Program-made: the position numbers and the translations under genes
The notes under the pieces: generated by a model
What the model saw: the letters and a program-made list of their open reading frames with translations, nothing else
Database searches by the model: none
What the model was told of the DNA's origin: nothing
Shown here: positions 7,341 through 17,897 of the stretch, one piece after another
Numbering within the stretch: the first letter of the stretch is position 1
How the letters are laid out: each line of letters begins with the position of its first letter
Origin: Rhizobium sp. Root1203
GTDB taxonomy: Bacteria > Pseudomonadota > Alphaproteobacteria > Rhizobiales > Rhizobiaceae
Length of the DNA: 64,000 bases
Reading direction: 5' to 3'
Assembly (NCBI RefSeq): GCF_001424945.1
Contig: NZ_LMCW01000045.1
Coordinates: 171,968 to 235,967 of the forward strand

Positions 7341-9110
7341 ATGACAACCCCGCAGATTCTCGCCTTCAGCGTCATCGGTCTCATGATGGCAGTCTTCATC
7401 TGGGATCGGTTCCGCTACGACCTCGTGGCCTGCTGCGCCCTGGTTCTCGCCGTCTGCGTCGGCATCGTTCCCCTCGACAAGGCGTTTTCCGGGTTCAGCG
7501 ACGATATCGTGATCATCGTCGGCAGCGCGCTGGTGGTCAGCGCCGGTGTCGCGCGGTCCGGCATCGTCGACACGATGATCAAGCGCTTCTTTCCGAACCT
7601 GAATACGGTTCATACGCAGCTTGCGCTTTTGCTGGTGGTGGTTGCGGTCCTTTCCGCTTTCATCAAGAACATCGGTGCACTGGCAATCATGATCCCCGTC
7701 GCTTTCCAGTTCGCCAGAAAGAGCGGCAAGTCGCCCTCGCTCTATCTGATGCCGATGAGCTTTGCTGCCCTTCTCGGCGGTCTGATGACCCAGATCGGCA
7801 CCTCGCCCAACATTGTCGTATCCCGCCTGCGCGGCGAAATCACCGGGACCCCCTTTACGATGTTCGACTTCACCCCGGTCGGCGCGACGCTGACGCTGGT
7901 CGGCGTGATGTTCCTGATCGTTTTCCACTGGCTGGTGCCCGAACGCCGGAACGAAAATCCGTCCCTGGAGGAGGCGCTGGACGTCAAAGCGTATTTCTCT
8001 GAAGCAACCGTTATCGAGGGGTCGGGGATCGAAGGCCGACAGCTGCACGATCTCCTGCAGCACGGCGATGGAGACGCCGTCGCAACAGCAATCTTGCGCG
8101 GCCACACCCGCCTTTCGCCGTTTCCCGATGTCGAACTGCGCAGCGGGGATACCGTCCTCCTCGAAGGCAGCCCGGAGGCGCTCGATCGCATCGTCTCCCA
8201 TGGCAAGCTTCAGCTGTCGGGCAGGCCGATCGCCGATCCGGCGGAGCGCAGCGACATCATCTCCATCGAGGCAGTCGTCACATCGGAATCGCAGCTGATC
8301 GGCGCCTCGGCGCGCCAGCTCTCGCTCTCCAATCGCCGCAACGTCAACCTGCTCGCCGTTTCCAGGCAAGGGCACCGGCTAAGCGAACGGCTGAGCGAGG
8401 TGACGCTCCGCGCCGGCGACGTGCTGGTGTTGCAGGGCAGCCGCAGGAACCTGCCCGCATTCCTGCAGGAATTCACCTGCCTGCCGCTTGCCCAGCGTGA
8501 AATCATGCTCGGCACGCCGCGCCGGGCCTATGTGCCGTTGCTGATCCTCTTTGCCGCCATGGGCGCCACGGCGGTGGGCGTCGCGCCGGTCTCCATCGCC
8601 TTCTTCTGCGCTGCCCTAGCCATGGTCGTCTTTCGCGTGATCCCGCTCGCCGACATCTACAAGGCCGTCGACGGACCGATCATCATCATGCTCGCCGCCC
8701 TCATCCCGGTATCGGACACGCTGCGGACCACCGGCGGCAGCGAGCTGATCGCCGGTTGGCTTGGCCACCTCGCCGCACAGATGCCGCACTACGGCGCCCT
8801 GGCGCTGATCCTGATCACGGCGATGGCGGTCACGCCTTTCCTCAACAACGCGGCGACGGTGCTCGTCATGGCGCCGATCGCCGCGAGTTTCGCCGAGACG
8901 CTCGGCTACAAGCCGGATGCCTTCCTGATGGCAGTAGCAATCGGAGCCGGCTGCGATTTCCTGACGCCGATCGGCCATCAGTGCAACACGCTCGTGTTCG
9001 GCCCTGGCGGTTACCGTTTCAGCGATTATCCGAGGCTTGGCCTGCCGTTGTCCTTCATCATCGTCCTCGTCAGCGTGCCGATGCTCCTCTACGTCTGGCC
9101 GGTGACCTGA
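7341..9110 (+). CDS. SLC13/DASS family permease with two RCK_C (TrkA-C) domains
   Basis: 589 residues from the ATG at 7341 (CGGAG upstream). The first half has about five or six helices, then TQIGTSPNIVVS near 155, a family ion/substrate signature. Two tandem regulatory TrkA-C domains follow (about 210-290 and 300-375: LLQHGDGDAVATAILRG and ARQLSLSNRRNVNLLAVSR). Further helices complete the protein, including the second signature TPFLNNAATVLVMAPIAASF near 500. This layout is that of the SAC1-like branch of the sodium:carboxylate/sulfate symporter family. Anion uptake (sulfate, carboxylate) is the likely role; the substrate is not determined. Confidence 0.82.
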   Translation: MTTPQILAFSVIGLMMAVFIWDRFRYDLVACCALVLAVCVGIVPLDKAFSGFSDDIVIIVGSALVVSAGVARSGIVDTMIKRFFPNLNTVHTQLALLLVVVAVLSAFIKNIGALAIMIPVAFQFARKSGKSPSLYLMPMSFAALLGGLMTQIGTSPNIVVSRLRGEITGTPFTMFDFTPVGATLTLVGVMFLIVFHWLVPERRNENPSLEEALDVKAYFSEATVIEGSGIEGRQLHDLLQHGDGDAVATAILRGHTRLSPFPDVELRSGDTVLLEGSPEALDRIVSHGKLQLSGRPIADPAERSDIISIEAVVTSESQLIGASARQLSLSNRRNVNLLAVSRQGHRLSERLSEVTLRAGDVLVLQGSRRNLPAFLQEFTCLPLAQREIMLGTPRRAYVPLLILFAAMGATAVGVAPVSIAFFCAALAMVVFRVIPLADIYKAVDGPIIIMLAALIPVSDTLRTTGGSELIAGWLGHLAAQMPHYGALALILITAMAVTPFLNNAATVLVMAPIAASFAETLGYKPDAFLMAVAIGAGCDFLTPIGHQCNTLVFGPGGYRFSDYPRLGLPLSFIIVLVSVPMLLYVWPVT

Positions 9111-9303
9111 TCCCGTCAGGCGCCATTTTCCTTGACGCGCACCGATGAATATGGCCTAAGGCCAGCCAAATGGATAATTGGCCGCAAAAGCGCGCAAAAT
9201 GCCCTTTTCCGGCCGGTTTCCTGATCCAGTTATCTGCATTCCTTCCGGCCGAGCGTCGCTTTCTCAGGAAAGCCGTCCGGCATTCATTTGACGGGCACAT
9301 AAA

Positions 9304-10761
9304 ATGACAGCTTCCGGCGTCCGCGTCCGCATCGCTCCCTCGCCGACTGGCGAGCCGCATGTCGGTACTGCTTACATCGCTCTTTTCAACTACCTTTTCG
9401 CCAAGAAGCACGGCGGCGAGTTCATCCTGCGCATCGAAGACACCGATGCCACGCGCTCGACCCCGGAATTCGAGACGAAGGTGCTGGACGCGCTGAAATG
9501 GTGCGGCCTGCAGTGGTCGGAAGGCCCCGACATCGGCGGCCCTTACGGCCCCTACCGCCAGAGCGACCGCAAGGACATGTACCAGCCTTACGCTCAGCAA
9601 TTGCTCGACAAGGGCCATGCCTTCCGCTGCTTCTGCACGCCCGAGCGCCTGACCGAGATGCGTGAAGCCCAGCGCGCCGCCGGCAAGCCGCCGAAGTATG
9701 ACGGTCTCTGCCTCAACCTGACGGCCGAGGAAGTCACCTCCAAGATGGCGGCCGGCGAAAGCTCCGTCATCCGCATGAAGGTCCCGACCGAAGGCTCGTG
9801 CGACTTCACCGACGGTGTCTATGGCGATGTCTCCATACCTTGGGACAGCGTCGACATGCAGGTGCTGATCAAGGGCGACGGCATGCCGACCTACCATATG
9901 GCAAACGTCATCGACGACCATCTGATGAAGATCACCCATGTGGCGCGCGGCGAGGAATGGCTGGCATCGGTACCGAAGCACATCCTGCTCTATCGCTATT
10001 TCGAGTGGGACCAGCCTGTCTTCATGCACCTGTCGCTGATGCGAAATGCCGACAAGTCGAAGCTGTCGAAGCGCAAGAACCCGACGTCGATCTCTTATTA
10101 CACCGCTCTCGGCTACATCCCCGAAGCGCTGATGAACTTCCTCGGCCTGTTCTTCGTCCAGATCGCCGAAGGCGAAGAGCTGATGACGATGGACGAGCTG
10201 GCCGAGAAATTCGATCCCGAGAACCTCTCAAAGGCCGGAGCGATCTTCGATATCCAGAAGCTCGACTGGCTGAACGGCCGCTGGATCCGCGAGAAGATGT
10301 CGGAGGAAGAATTCCGGAATCGGGTTCTCACCTGGGCGATGGAGAACGACCGCCTGAAGGCCGGCCTCGCGCTGTCGCAGTCGCGCATCTCCAAGCTCGG
10401 GGAACTGCCTGATCTGATGGGTTTCCTCTTGAAGTCGGACCTTAACCTCGACCCTGCCGCCTTCGCCAGGATCAAGTCGCCGCCGGAAGAGATCCTCGAG
10501 ATTCTCAACACGGTGCAGCCCGATCTCGAAAAGATCATCGAGTGGAATGTCGAGGCGATCGAAGCCGAACTGCGCGCCATTGCCGAACGCATGGACAAGA
10601 AGCTGAAGGTGATCGTGGCACCGCTGTTCGTTGCCGTCTCCGGCTCGTCGCGCTCGCTGCCGCTGTTCGATTCGATGGCGATCCTCGGCCGTTCGGTCGT
10701 GCGCCAGCGGCTGAAGCTGGCCGCGCAGGCAGTCGCCGCGCTGGTTGGCCCAAGGAGCTGA
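9304..10761 (+). CDS. gltX: Glutamate--tRNA ligase
   Basis: 485 residues. A class I aminoacyl-tRNA synthetase: RIAPSPTGEPHVGTAYIALF carries the HIGH-type motif at about residue 20, FILRIEDTDATRST the family signature near 42, and KLSKRKNP the KMSKS motif near 255. The C-terminal third is the alpha-helical anticodon-binding cage. It charges tRNA-Glu, and in alphaproteobacteria, which rely on GatCAB, one GltX paralogue also mischarges tRNA-Gln. Rhizobia usually carry two gltX genes; the copy next to lysS is the one often annotated gltX2. lysS follows 102 bases later and is probably co-transcribed. Confidence 0.95.
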   Translation: MTASGVRVRIAPSPTGEPHVGTAYIALFNYLFAKKHGGEFILRIEDTDATRSTPEFETKVLDALKWCGLQWSEGPDIGGPYGPYRQSDRKDMYQPYAQQLLDKGHAFRCFCTPERLTEMREAQRAAGKPPKYDGLCLNLTAEEVTSKMAAGESSVIRMKVPTEGSCDFTDGVYGDVSIPWDSVDMQVLIKGDGMPTYHMANVIDDHLMKITHVARGEEWLASVPKHILLYRYFEWDQPVFMHLSLMRNADKSKLSKRKNPTSISYYTALGYIPEALMNFLGLFFVQIAEGEELMTMDELAEKFDPENLSKAGAIFDIQKLDWLNGRWIREKMSEEEFRNRVLTWAMENDRLKAGLALSQSRISKLGELPDLMGFLLKSDLNLDPAAFARIKSPPEEILEILNTVQPDLEKIIEWNVEAIEAELRAIAERMDKKLKVIVAPLFVAVSGSSRSLPLFDSMAILGRSVVRQRLKLAAQAVAALVGPRS

Positions 10762-10863
10762 CCCGAGGAACTGACTGGTGTCCGAGGGATGCGAAGTGCT
10801 CGCCCCTCTGAGAAGAACGGAAGCGAAGCCCGCCGCGGCGATGCCGTCACAGGATTTGAAACG

Positions 10864-12360
10864 ATGACTGAGAAGACCGAAACAGCCGCCCTTTCCTCCG
10901 ACGCAACGGAAGTCCGCGCCCAGAAGCTGAAGCTGCTGCGCGAGCAGATCGGCGACGTCTATCCGGCGCATTTCCACCGGACGATGACCAATGCCGAGCT
11001 CGCCGCGAAGTACGAAGCCCTGGAGCCCGACGTCGAGACGCAGGACGTTGTGACCGTTGCCGGCCGCGTCTATTCCTCGCGAAACTCCGGCATGTTCATG
11101 GACATCCATGACGCAGGCGGCAAGATCCAGATCTTCAGCCACAAGGATACCACCCCGGAAGAAGCCCGCGCCCTGCTGCCGATGATCGACATCGGCGACA
11201 TCGTTGGCGTCACCGGCATCGTGCGCCGCACCAAGCGTGGCGAACTGACGATCAACGCGCAGCAGATCACCATGCTGACGAAGTCGCTGCTGCCGATGCC
11301 CGAGAAGTGGCACGGCCTTTCGGACATCGAGACGCGCTACCGCAAGCGCCACCTCGACATCATGACCAACGAAGAGTCCAAGCTCCGCTTCCAGCAACGT
11401 TCGAAGATCGTTTCCGGCATCCGCCGCTTCATGGAAAGCGACGGCTTCATGGAAGTCGAGACACCGATGCTGCACTCGGTCTATGGCGGCGCGACCGCCG
11501 AGCCCTTCAAGACCCACCACAACACGCTGAAGCTCGACATGTATCTGCGCATCGCGCCGGAACTGTTCTTGAAGCGCACGCTGGTCTCCGGCCTTACGGA
11601 CAAGGTTTTCGAGATCAACCGCAACTTTCGCAACGAAGGCGTCTCGACCCGGCACAATCCTGAATTCACGATGATGGAATGCTACTGGGCCTATGCCGAC
11701 TACGAGGACATCATGGACCTCGTCGAGCGCCTGTTCTCGACGCTCGCCATGTCGATCCACGGCACGACCGAATTCATGTTCGGCGACAAGCAGATTTCCT
11801 TCAAGGGTCCGTTCAGGCGCGTGCCGATGCCAGACGCCGTCATGGAGGCGACCGGCATCGACTTCCTCGCGATGAAAACCGACGAAGAGGCCCGCACGGC
11901 CGCCAAGGCCGCCGGTTTCGCCGTCGAAAAGGACTGGACCTGGGGCGAATGCCTCGCCTTCATCTTCGAGGAGAAGGTCGAGAGCACGCTCATCCAGCCG
12001 TCGCACGTCACGCACTTCCCGAAGGACATCTCGCCCTTCGCCAAGGAAGTGCCGGGCGAGCCACGCCTCGTCGAACGCTTCGAGACCTACTGCAACGCCT
12101 GGGAACTCGGTAACGCCTTCTCGGAACTGAACGATCCGGAAGAGCAGCGCAAGCGTATGGTCGAGCAGCTTGAGCAGGCCCATGCCCGTGGCGAGAAGGA
12201 AAAGCAGCTCGACGACGAATTTCTCGATGCGATCGACCAGGGCATGCCGCCCGCCGGCGGTCTCGGCATCGGGGTGGACCGGCTGATCATGCTCTTGACC
12301 AATGCCCCGTCGATCCGCGACATCATCCTCTTCCCCGCCCGCCGCGCCAAGGCGGACTGA
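10864..12360 (+). CDS. lysS: Lysine--tRNA ligase, class II
   Basis: 498 residues from the ATG at 10864, where family similarity begins (MTEKTETAALSSDATEVRAQ). An OB-fold anticodon-binding domain (about 55-165; VAGRVYSSRNSGMFMDIHD) precedes the class II catalytic domain: motif 1 near 190-215 (FMESDGFMEVETPMLH), motif 2 FRNEGVSTRHNPEFTMMECY near 260 and motif 3 GLGIGVDRLIMLLT close to the C-terminus. It attaches lysine to tRNA-Lys. An in-frame GTG or ATG about 25 codons earlier is unlikely. Confidence 0.96.
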   Translation: MTEKTETAALSSDATEVRAQKLKLLREQIGDVYPAHFHRTMTNAELAAKYEALEPDVETQDVVTVAGRVYSSRNSGMFMDIHDAGGKIQIFSHKDTTPEEARALLPMIDIGDIVGVTGIVRRTKRGELTINAQQITMLTKSLLPMPEKWHGLSDIETRYRKRHLDIMTNEESKLRFQQRSKIVSGIRRFMESDGFMEVETPMLHSVYGGATAEPFKTHHNTLKLDMYLRIAPELFLKRTLVSGLTDKVFEINRNFRNEGVSTRHNPEFTMMECYWAYADYEDIMDLVERLFSTLAMSIHGTTEFMFGDKQISFKGPFRRVPMPDAVMEATGIDFLAMKTDEEARTAAKAAGFAVEKDWTWGECLAFIFEEKVESTLIQPSHVTHFPKDISPFAKEVPGEPRLVERFETYCNAWELGNAFSELNDPEEQRKRMVEQLEQAHARGEKEKQLDDEFLDAIDQGMPPAGGLGIGVDRLIMLLTNAPSIRDIILFPARRAKAD

Positions 12361-12416
12361 GGAGGGGCCTCTTCAAAAGAGTGCGGCGGAACCGACGCGT
12401 CGTGTCGAGCCCACCG

Positions 12417-12600
12417 CCTCCTCATCCGCCTGTCGGCACCTTCTGCCCGCTGGGGAGAAGAGACTTGCGGCACGACCGTTGCCACGCCTTATGTCGGAAT
12501 CCGTCAGCGTGACGGACGAAGCACGACGAACACTCCCTCCCACTTCTCCCCAGCGGGGGAAGTGCCGGAGCGCCAGCCAGGCGATGGGGGTGAGCGACGC
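12417..12600. repeat. Palindromic intergenic mosaic element (RIME-like)
   Basis: The 306-base gap after lysS holds a repeat-like unit rather than a gene. CTTCTGCCCGCTGGGGAGAAG (split over 12440-12460) and ACTTCTCCCCAGCGGGGGAAGT near 12541-12562 are hairpins in inverted relation, each flanked by GGCACC/GTGCCG and CATCCGCC or GGCGATGGGG ends. Similar GGGGAGAAG hairpins recur in this window near 15760-15908 and 46796-46860. This fits the dispersed rhizobial intergenic mosaic elements. Confidence 0.65.
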
Positions 12601-12666
12601 GAGGAGCGAACGACCGGAGTTTCAGACGACGGGCGTGTGGCCTATGCCTCCTGGTAGCCCGTAAAT

Positions 12667-13362
12667 TCAGTGCCCTGCCGCGGGAGCTGCCTCTGCGGAG
12701 GCAGATTCAGCCCCGGCGCCCTCTTCGGCAGACTTCTTTTCTTTTGCCGTACCCTTGGCAGCCTTGGCTCCGCCCTCGGTCGCGGCGACCGCGATCGGAT
12801 CGATGCAATCCGAGTAGTCCTTGAACGACGCGTTCAATGCGCTGATCTCGTCTTCGGGCAGATCGATCCGCTCGCCGAAAAACAGCCCGTTCGACGCCGC
12901 CGTTCCGTCGTAGTAGCGCGCCGTGTAGGTCTTTCCTTCCAGGCTTTCGACAACCGGATCGGGATGCGGGATGTAGACGACGTCGGCGCCGATCGCGCGA
13001 CCCCTGATGTCGGAGCGCAAGGTCGGCCCGTTGGCATCCAGAACGACGACCTGGACGAGGTCCGGCTTCTGCGCATCGTAAATGGCCTTCGCCACCCTCA
13101 GCGCGGTCTTCACGCGGGTCACGCCATCCGTCGGCTCGGTCTTGATATACTTACGGACCCAGGTCCGGTTCTGCTTTTTGATGGTGACGAGGTTGACGTC
13201 AGTGCACGCGGCTCCGTTCACGGTCTCTGCTGAGGGACCGAGGATATTGTCCTTGCCGATATACAGCGCAGCACCGCCGGAAACGCCCGTAAGAAGGGCA
13301 ACTCCGCCGATGATCAACACCAATTTCCGGGAAGGCCGGAAGATGCGCAGTAAGGCCTTCAC
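12667..13362 (-). CDS. Membrane-anchored protein of unknown function
   Basis: 231 residues from a GTG at 13362 that follows GCGGAG at good spacing; a TTG ten codons earlier has no ribosome binding site. A short basic N-terminus (MKALLRIFRPSRK) is followed by one membrane helix (about 14-35) and then an exported domain of about 150 residues with two cysteines (AACTDVN near 53 and YSDCIDPIA near 185) that could form a disulphide. The last 40 residues are a low-complexity Ala/Lys/Glu tail (AKGTAKEKKSAEEGAG). I recognise no named domain. It stands alone between lysS and a divergent LysR gene 180 bases away. Confidence 0.75.
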   Translation of the reverse strand: MKALLRIFRPSRKLVLIIGGVALLTGVSGGAALYIGKDNILGPSAETVNGAACTDVNLVTIKKQNRTWVRKYIKTEPTDGVTRVKTALRVAKAIYDAQKPDLVQVVVLDANGPTLRSDIRGRAIGADVVYIPHPDPVVESLEGKTYTARYYDGTAASNGLFFGERIDLPEDEISALNASFKDYSDCIDPIAVAATEGGAKAAKGTAKEKKSAEEGAGAESASAEAAPAAGH

Positions 13363-13542
13363 GCCAACTGCTCCGCCATCAAGAAACTCCAACGCGATAC
13401 AATTGCGTTCGACGCTAGAGAAATGACGTTTCTGAATACTTAAATCGCGACCTCAACTTTGTGTCAGTGTGGGATAGTACCAAAAAAGGTCCAGTCTTTC
13501 CGGATGCTTGCCATTGCGCTTGCGGCCATGCTCTAACAGCCC

Positions 13543-14451
13543 ATGGCCTTCACCCTGCGTCAGATTCAGTATTTCATTGCCGTCGCCGAACAGGGCTCCG
13601 TAACGCGTGCCGCCCAGAACCTTTCGATCTCGCAATCCTCGGTTACAGAAGCCCTGAAGGAGCTTGAAACCGACCTGGGCGTCGAGCTTTTCGACCGGCA
13701 CCCGCGTGGGCTGACGATCACGCACAACGGCCACCAGTTTCTGCGCCACGCCACAAAAATTCTGGCGAGCGTTTCAGATGCGCGCGGCAGCTTTTCCGGC
13801 AAGCAGAACGAACTTTCGGGCAAGCTCAACATCGGCGTTACCTCGCTGGTCGCCGGCTACGTGCTCTCCGATCTCCTGGCCCGCTACCGCCGCGCCTGCC
13901 CTGGGGTGGAGGTCAGCGCCATCGAGGACAATGGCGGATACCTCGAACACCTGCTGGTCGGTGGCGAACTGGATGTGGCTGTCATGGTCATATCGAACCT
14001 TCGCGACCGAATGGCCCTGCAGGCTGAAATCCTCGAGACATCGCCCTATCGCCTCTGGCTGCCGATGGGCCATCCCCTGGTGTCGGCCGACATCATCTCG
14101 GTTGCCGACATCGGCCGCGAGCCGCTGATTATGCTGACGGTCGATGAAATCGAGGAGAATACCGGCAAGCTGCTTTCTGCGCTCGGCGCCCGCCCGCATG
14201 TCGCCTTCCGGACCCGATCCGTCGAAGCGGTGCGCAGCCTTGTCGCGACTGGCGCCGGCGTGGCACTGCTGCCGGATCTCGTCTATCGGCCCTGGTCGCT
14301 GGAAGGCGACCGCATCGAAAGCCGCGACGTCTCCGGCTCCCTGCCGGTCGTCCAGGTCGGCATGGTATGGCGCAAAGGCTCCAGCCTGCCGCAGGCCGCG
14401 CGTGATTTCGTCGGCATTGCCGAAGCGATGCGTTCGGGTCGTCCGCGCTAG
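13543..14451 (+). CDS. LysR-family transcriptional regulator
   Basis: 302 residues. N-terminal winged HTH (about 1-60: FTLRQIQYFIAVAEQGSVTRAAQNLSISQSSVTEALKELE, quoted in parts), a linker helix and a periplasmic-binding-protein-like effector domain (about 90-300). ATG start with a weak ribosome binding site. It lies directly upstream of, and in the same direction as, the ydcSTUV-patD-like operon, separated from it by a strong hairpin. That makes it the obvious candidate regulator, although E. coli uses a MocR-type protein (YdcR) at this position. Confidence 0.9.
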   Translation: MAFTLRQIQYFIAVAEQGSVTRAAQNLSISQSSVTEALKELETDLGVELFDRHPRGLTITHNGHQFLRHATKILASVSDARGSFSGKQNELSGKLNIGVTSLVAGYVLSDLLARYRRACPGVEVSAIEDNGGYLEHLLVGGELDVAVMVISNLRDRMALQAEILETSPYRLWLPMGHPLVSADIISVADIGREPLIMLTVDEIEENTGKLLSALGARPHVAFRTRSVEAVRSLVATGAGVALLPDLVYRPWSLEGDRIESRDVSGSLPVVQVGMVWRKGSSLPQAARDFVGIAEAMRSGRPR

Positions 14452-14458
14452 TGTCATC

Positions 14459-14493
14459 GAAAGGCGATATCGGAATTTCCGATATCGCCTTTC
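14459..14493 (+). terminator. Perfect 17-bp hairpin after the LysR gene
   Basis: The arms at 14459-14475 and 14477-14493 (GAAAGGCGATATCGGAA and its exact complement) surround a single T and begin 8 bases after the LysR stop. Only a few T bases follow (CTTTCTGAT). It probably ends LysR transcription before the transport operon. Confidence 0.7.
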
Positions 14494-14552
14494 TGATAAA
14501 TGAATTTGCGAAACCGACCATTTCGCGTCACCTTTTCTGCCGGGAACAAAAC

Positions 14553-14566
14553 GCCACACAAGTGGC
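14553..14566. promoter_or_regulatory. Small palindrome in the ydcS leader
   Basis: GCCAC-N4-GTGGC lies 20 bases upstream of the ydcS start codon, between the LysR terminator hairpin and the GGGAGA ribosome binding site. It may be a regulator site or a leader hairpin that touches ribosome access. Evidence is symmetry and position only. Confidence 0.35.
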
Positions 14567-14586
14567 ATCCAACCGGGAGACAGTCG

Positions 14587-15747
<1,161 letters not shown>

Positions 15748-15756
15748 CCTGGCGTT

Positions 15757-15910
15757 TCCCCTTCTCCCTTCGGGGAGAAGGTGGCCCCGAAGGGGTCGGA
15801 TGAGGGGCGGTAGATGCTGTCCTTCGCTTGCCGCTCAGACATGCGTCGCTGCCGCTCCTCGTCCCCCTCCTCTGCCCTGTCGGGCATCTTCTCCCCGCCG
15901 GGGAGAAGCG
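15757..15910. repeat. RIME-like palindromic element between ydcS and ydcT
   Basis: CTTCTCCC-ttc-GGGGAGAAG at 15761-15780 and the perfect CTTCTCCCC-GCC-GGGGAGAAG at 15888-15908 bound about 110 bases that include CCGAAGGGG and GGATGAGGGG. The same modules occur near 12417-12600 and 46781-46895. Inside an operon such a structure may protect the upstream ydcS message or lower downstream expression. Confidence 0.7.
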
Positions 15911-15945
15911 AGAACCCGACAGCAAACAATACCGGAGCTCCCAAA

Positions 15946-16932
15946 ATGACCCCCGCCGTCCGTTTTCAAAAGGTCTCGCGCCATTTCGGCCAGGTTCGCG
16001 CCGTCGACGGCGTCGACCTCGAAATCGCGCCGGGCGAATTCTTCGCGATGCTCGGCCCCTCCGGCTCCGGCAAGACCACGTGCCTGCGCCTGATCGCCGG
16101 CTTCGAGCAGCCGACCTCGGGCCATATCCAGATTTTCGGCGAGACGGCCGAGGGCGTCCCACCCTATCGCCGCAACGTCAATACGGTCTTCCAGGACTAT
16201 GCCCTCTTCCCCCACCTGAACATCGTCGACAACGTCGCCTACGGCCTGATGGTCAAGGGCATCGGTAAGGCCGAGCGCACCAAGGAAGCCGAACAGGCGC
16301 TTGAGCTGGTGAAGCTCCCCGGCTACGGCATCCGCAAGCCGGGCCAGCTCTCCGGCGGACAGCGGCAGCGCGTTGCACTCGCCCGGGCGCTGGTCAACAA
16401 GCCGAAGGTACTGCTGCTCGACGAACCGCTCGGCGCGCTGGATCTGAAGCTGCGCGAGCAGATGCAGGAGGAATTGAAGGGTCTGCAGCGCGCGCTCGGC
16501 ATCACCTTCGTCTTCGTCACCCACGACCAGGGCGAGGCGCTCTCCATGGCAGACCGTGTCGCCGTGTTCAACGATGGCGGGATCGTCCAGGAAGGCACGC
16601 CGCAGGATATCTACCGCCGCCCGAAGACCCGCTTCGTCGCCGATTTCGTCGGCTCCTCGAATGTGATTGCGCCCGAGACGATGGGCTCGCTCGGTGGTGA
16701 AAAGCGCTGGGCCAGCCTGCGCCCCGAAGCCATCCGGCTCGTCGGCGACGGCATCGAATCGATGGTCGAGAACGCAAGCTTCCTGGGTGCCGCCACGCGC
16801 CTGACCGTCGCCATCAAGGGCAATCGTCTGCACGTCATGCTGCCGGCCGGCGCCGAGGTACCTGACGTCGGCGCCAGCGTGCGCCTCGCCTGGCAGCCTC
16901 TCGACGTGCACTACATGGACGATGCGGCATGA
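15946..16932 (+). CDS. ydcT: YdcT-type polyamine ABC transporter ATPase
   Basis: 328 residues from the ATG at 15946, behind GGAGCTCCCAAA. Walker A GPSGSGKTT at 37-45, Q-loop near 83, signature LSGGQ at 135-139 and Walker B LLLDEP at 156-161, then the switch His in FVTHD. The last 80 residues form the TOBE/OB regulatory domain typical of PotA-like importers. It energises uptake with YdcU/YdcV. The stop overlaps the next start (ATGA). Confidence 0.92.
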   Translation: MTPAVRFQKVSRHFGQVRAVDGVDLEIAPGEFFAMLGPSGSGKTTCLRLIAGFEQPTSGHIQIFGETAEGVPPYRRNVNTVFQDYALFPHLNIVDNVAYGLMVKGIGKAERTKEAEQALELVKLPGYGIRKPGQLSGGQRQRVALARALVNKPKVLLLDEPLGALDLKLREQMQEELKGLQRALGITFVFVTHDQGEALSMADRVAVFNDGGIVQEGTPQDIYRRPKTRFVADFVGSSNVIAPETMGSLGGEKRWASLRPEAIRLVGDGIESMVENASFLGAATRLTVAIKGNRLHVMLPAGAEVPDVGASVRLAWQPLDVHYMDDAA

Positions 16933-17897
16933 CGACCCTGGCGCTCACCAAACCCGACATCGCCACGTCGATTCTGCCGGGCCGCGGCGGTTTCTTCGGC
17001 GGGCTTTCCGATGCCTTCTGGCGCCATCCGAAGCTGTTGCTGTTCCTGATGCTGACGCCGCCACTGCTCTGGCTCGGCATCATCTACATAGGCTCGCTGA
17101 TCGCGCTTCTGCTGCAGAGCTTCTTCTCGATCGACGATTTCTCCGGCCTCGTGAACTACGAGTTCACGCTGGCCACCTATGCCCAACTCCTGAGCCCGAC
17201 GAACTTCGACATCATCGTCCGCACCGTTTTGATGGCCGCGCTCGTGACGCTCGCCTCCGCTGTCGTTGCCTTTCCGATCGCCTATTACGCCGCACGCTAC
17301 GCCCAGGGAAAATGGAAGGCGCTGTTCTATCTCGGCATCATGCTGCCGCTCTGGTCGAGCTATCTCGTCAAGATCTACGCCTGGAAGCTGATTCTCGCCA
17401 AGGAAGGCATCCTCACCTGGATCTTCGGAAAGCTGCACCTCTCCTGGCTACTCGAGGGCATTCTCAACCTGCCCGTCATCGGCGGCAGCTCGCTGTCGGT
17501 GAGCTATATCGGCACCTTCCTCGTGTTCGTCTATGTCTGGCTGCCCTACATGATCCTGCCGACACAGGCAGCGCTGGAACGCGTGCAGGGAAACCTGATC
17601 GAGGCCTCCGCCGACCTCGGCGCAACGCCAAGCCAGACCTTCCGGACCGTGCTCTTCCCGCTTGCACTCCCCGGCATTGTCGCGGGCTCGATCTTCACCT
17701 TCTCGCTGACACTGGGCGACTACATTATCCCGCAGATCATCGGTTCGTCCCGTCTCTTCATCGGCCAGGCCGTCTATGCGCAACAAGGAACGGCCGGCAA
17801 CGTGCCGCTCGCCGCCGCCTTCTCCGTGGTGCCGATCGTCATCATGGCCGTCTATCTCTGGCTCGCCAAAAAACAGGGAGCCTTCGATGCGCTCTGA
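16929..17897 (+). CDS. ydcU: YdcU-type polyamine ABC transporter permease
   Basis: 322 residues, overlapping the ATPase gene by 4 bases (ATGA). After a 40-residue cytoplasmic leader there are six membrane helices. The binding-protein-dependent permease EAA loop reads EASADLGATPSQTFRTVLFPLALPG near residue 220. It is PotB-like in length and pattern and forms the channel with the next gene product. Confidence 0.9.
   Translation: MTTLALTKPDIATSILPGRGGFFGGLSDAFWRHPKLLLFLMLTPPLLWLGIIYIGSLIALLLQSFFSIDDFSGLVNYEFTLATYAQLLSPTNFDIIVRTVLMAALVTLASAVVAFPIAYYAARYAQGKWKALFYLGIMLPLWSSYLVKIYAWKLILAKEGILTWIFGKLHLSWLLEGILNLPVIGGSSLSVSYIGTFLVFVYVWLPYMILPTQAALERVQGNLIEASADLGATPSQTFRTVLFPLALPGIVAGSIFTFSLTLGDYIIPQIIGSSRLFIGQAVYAQQGTAGNVPLAAAFSVVPIVIMAVYLWLAKKQGAFDAL

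Noticed and set aside
10228..12183. A 651-codon open frame on the minus strand
   Set aside because: It lies antisense to gltX and lysS, both unmistakable, and shows no recognisable motif.
12467..12483. GGCAC-N5-TTGC resembling a sigma-54 promoter
   Set aside because: It lies inside a palindromic intergenic repeat and no plus-strand gene begins within 1 kb downstream.
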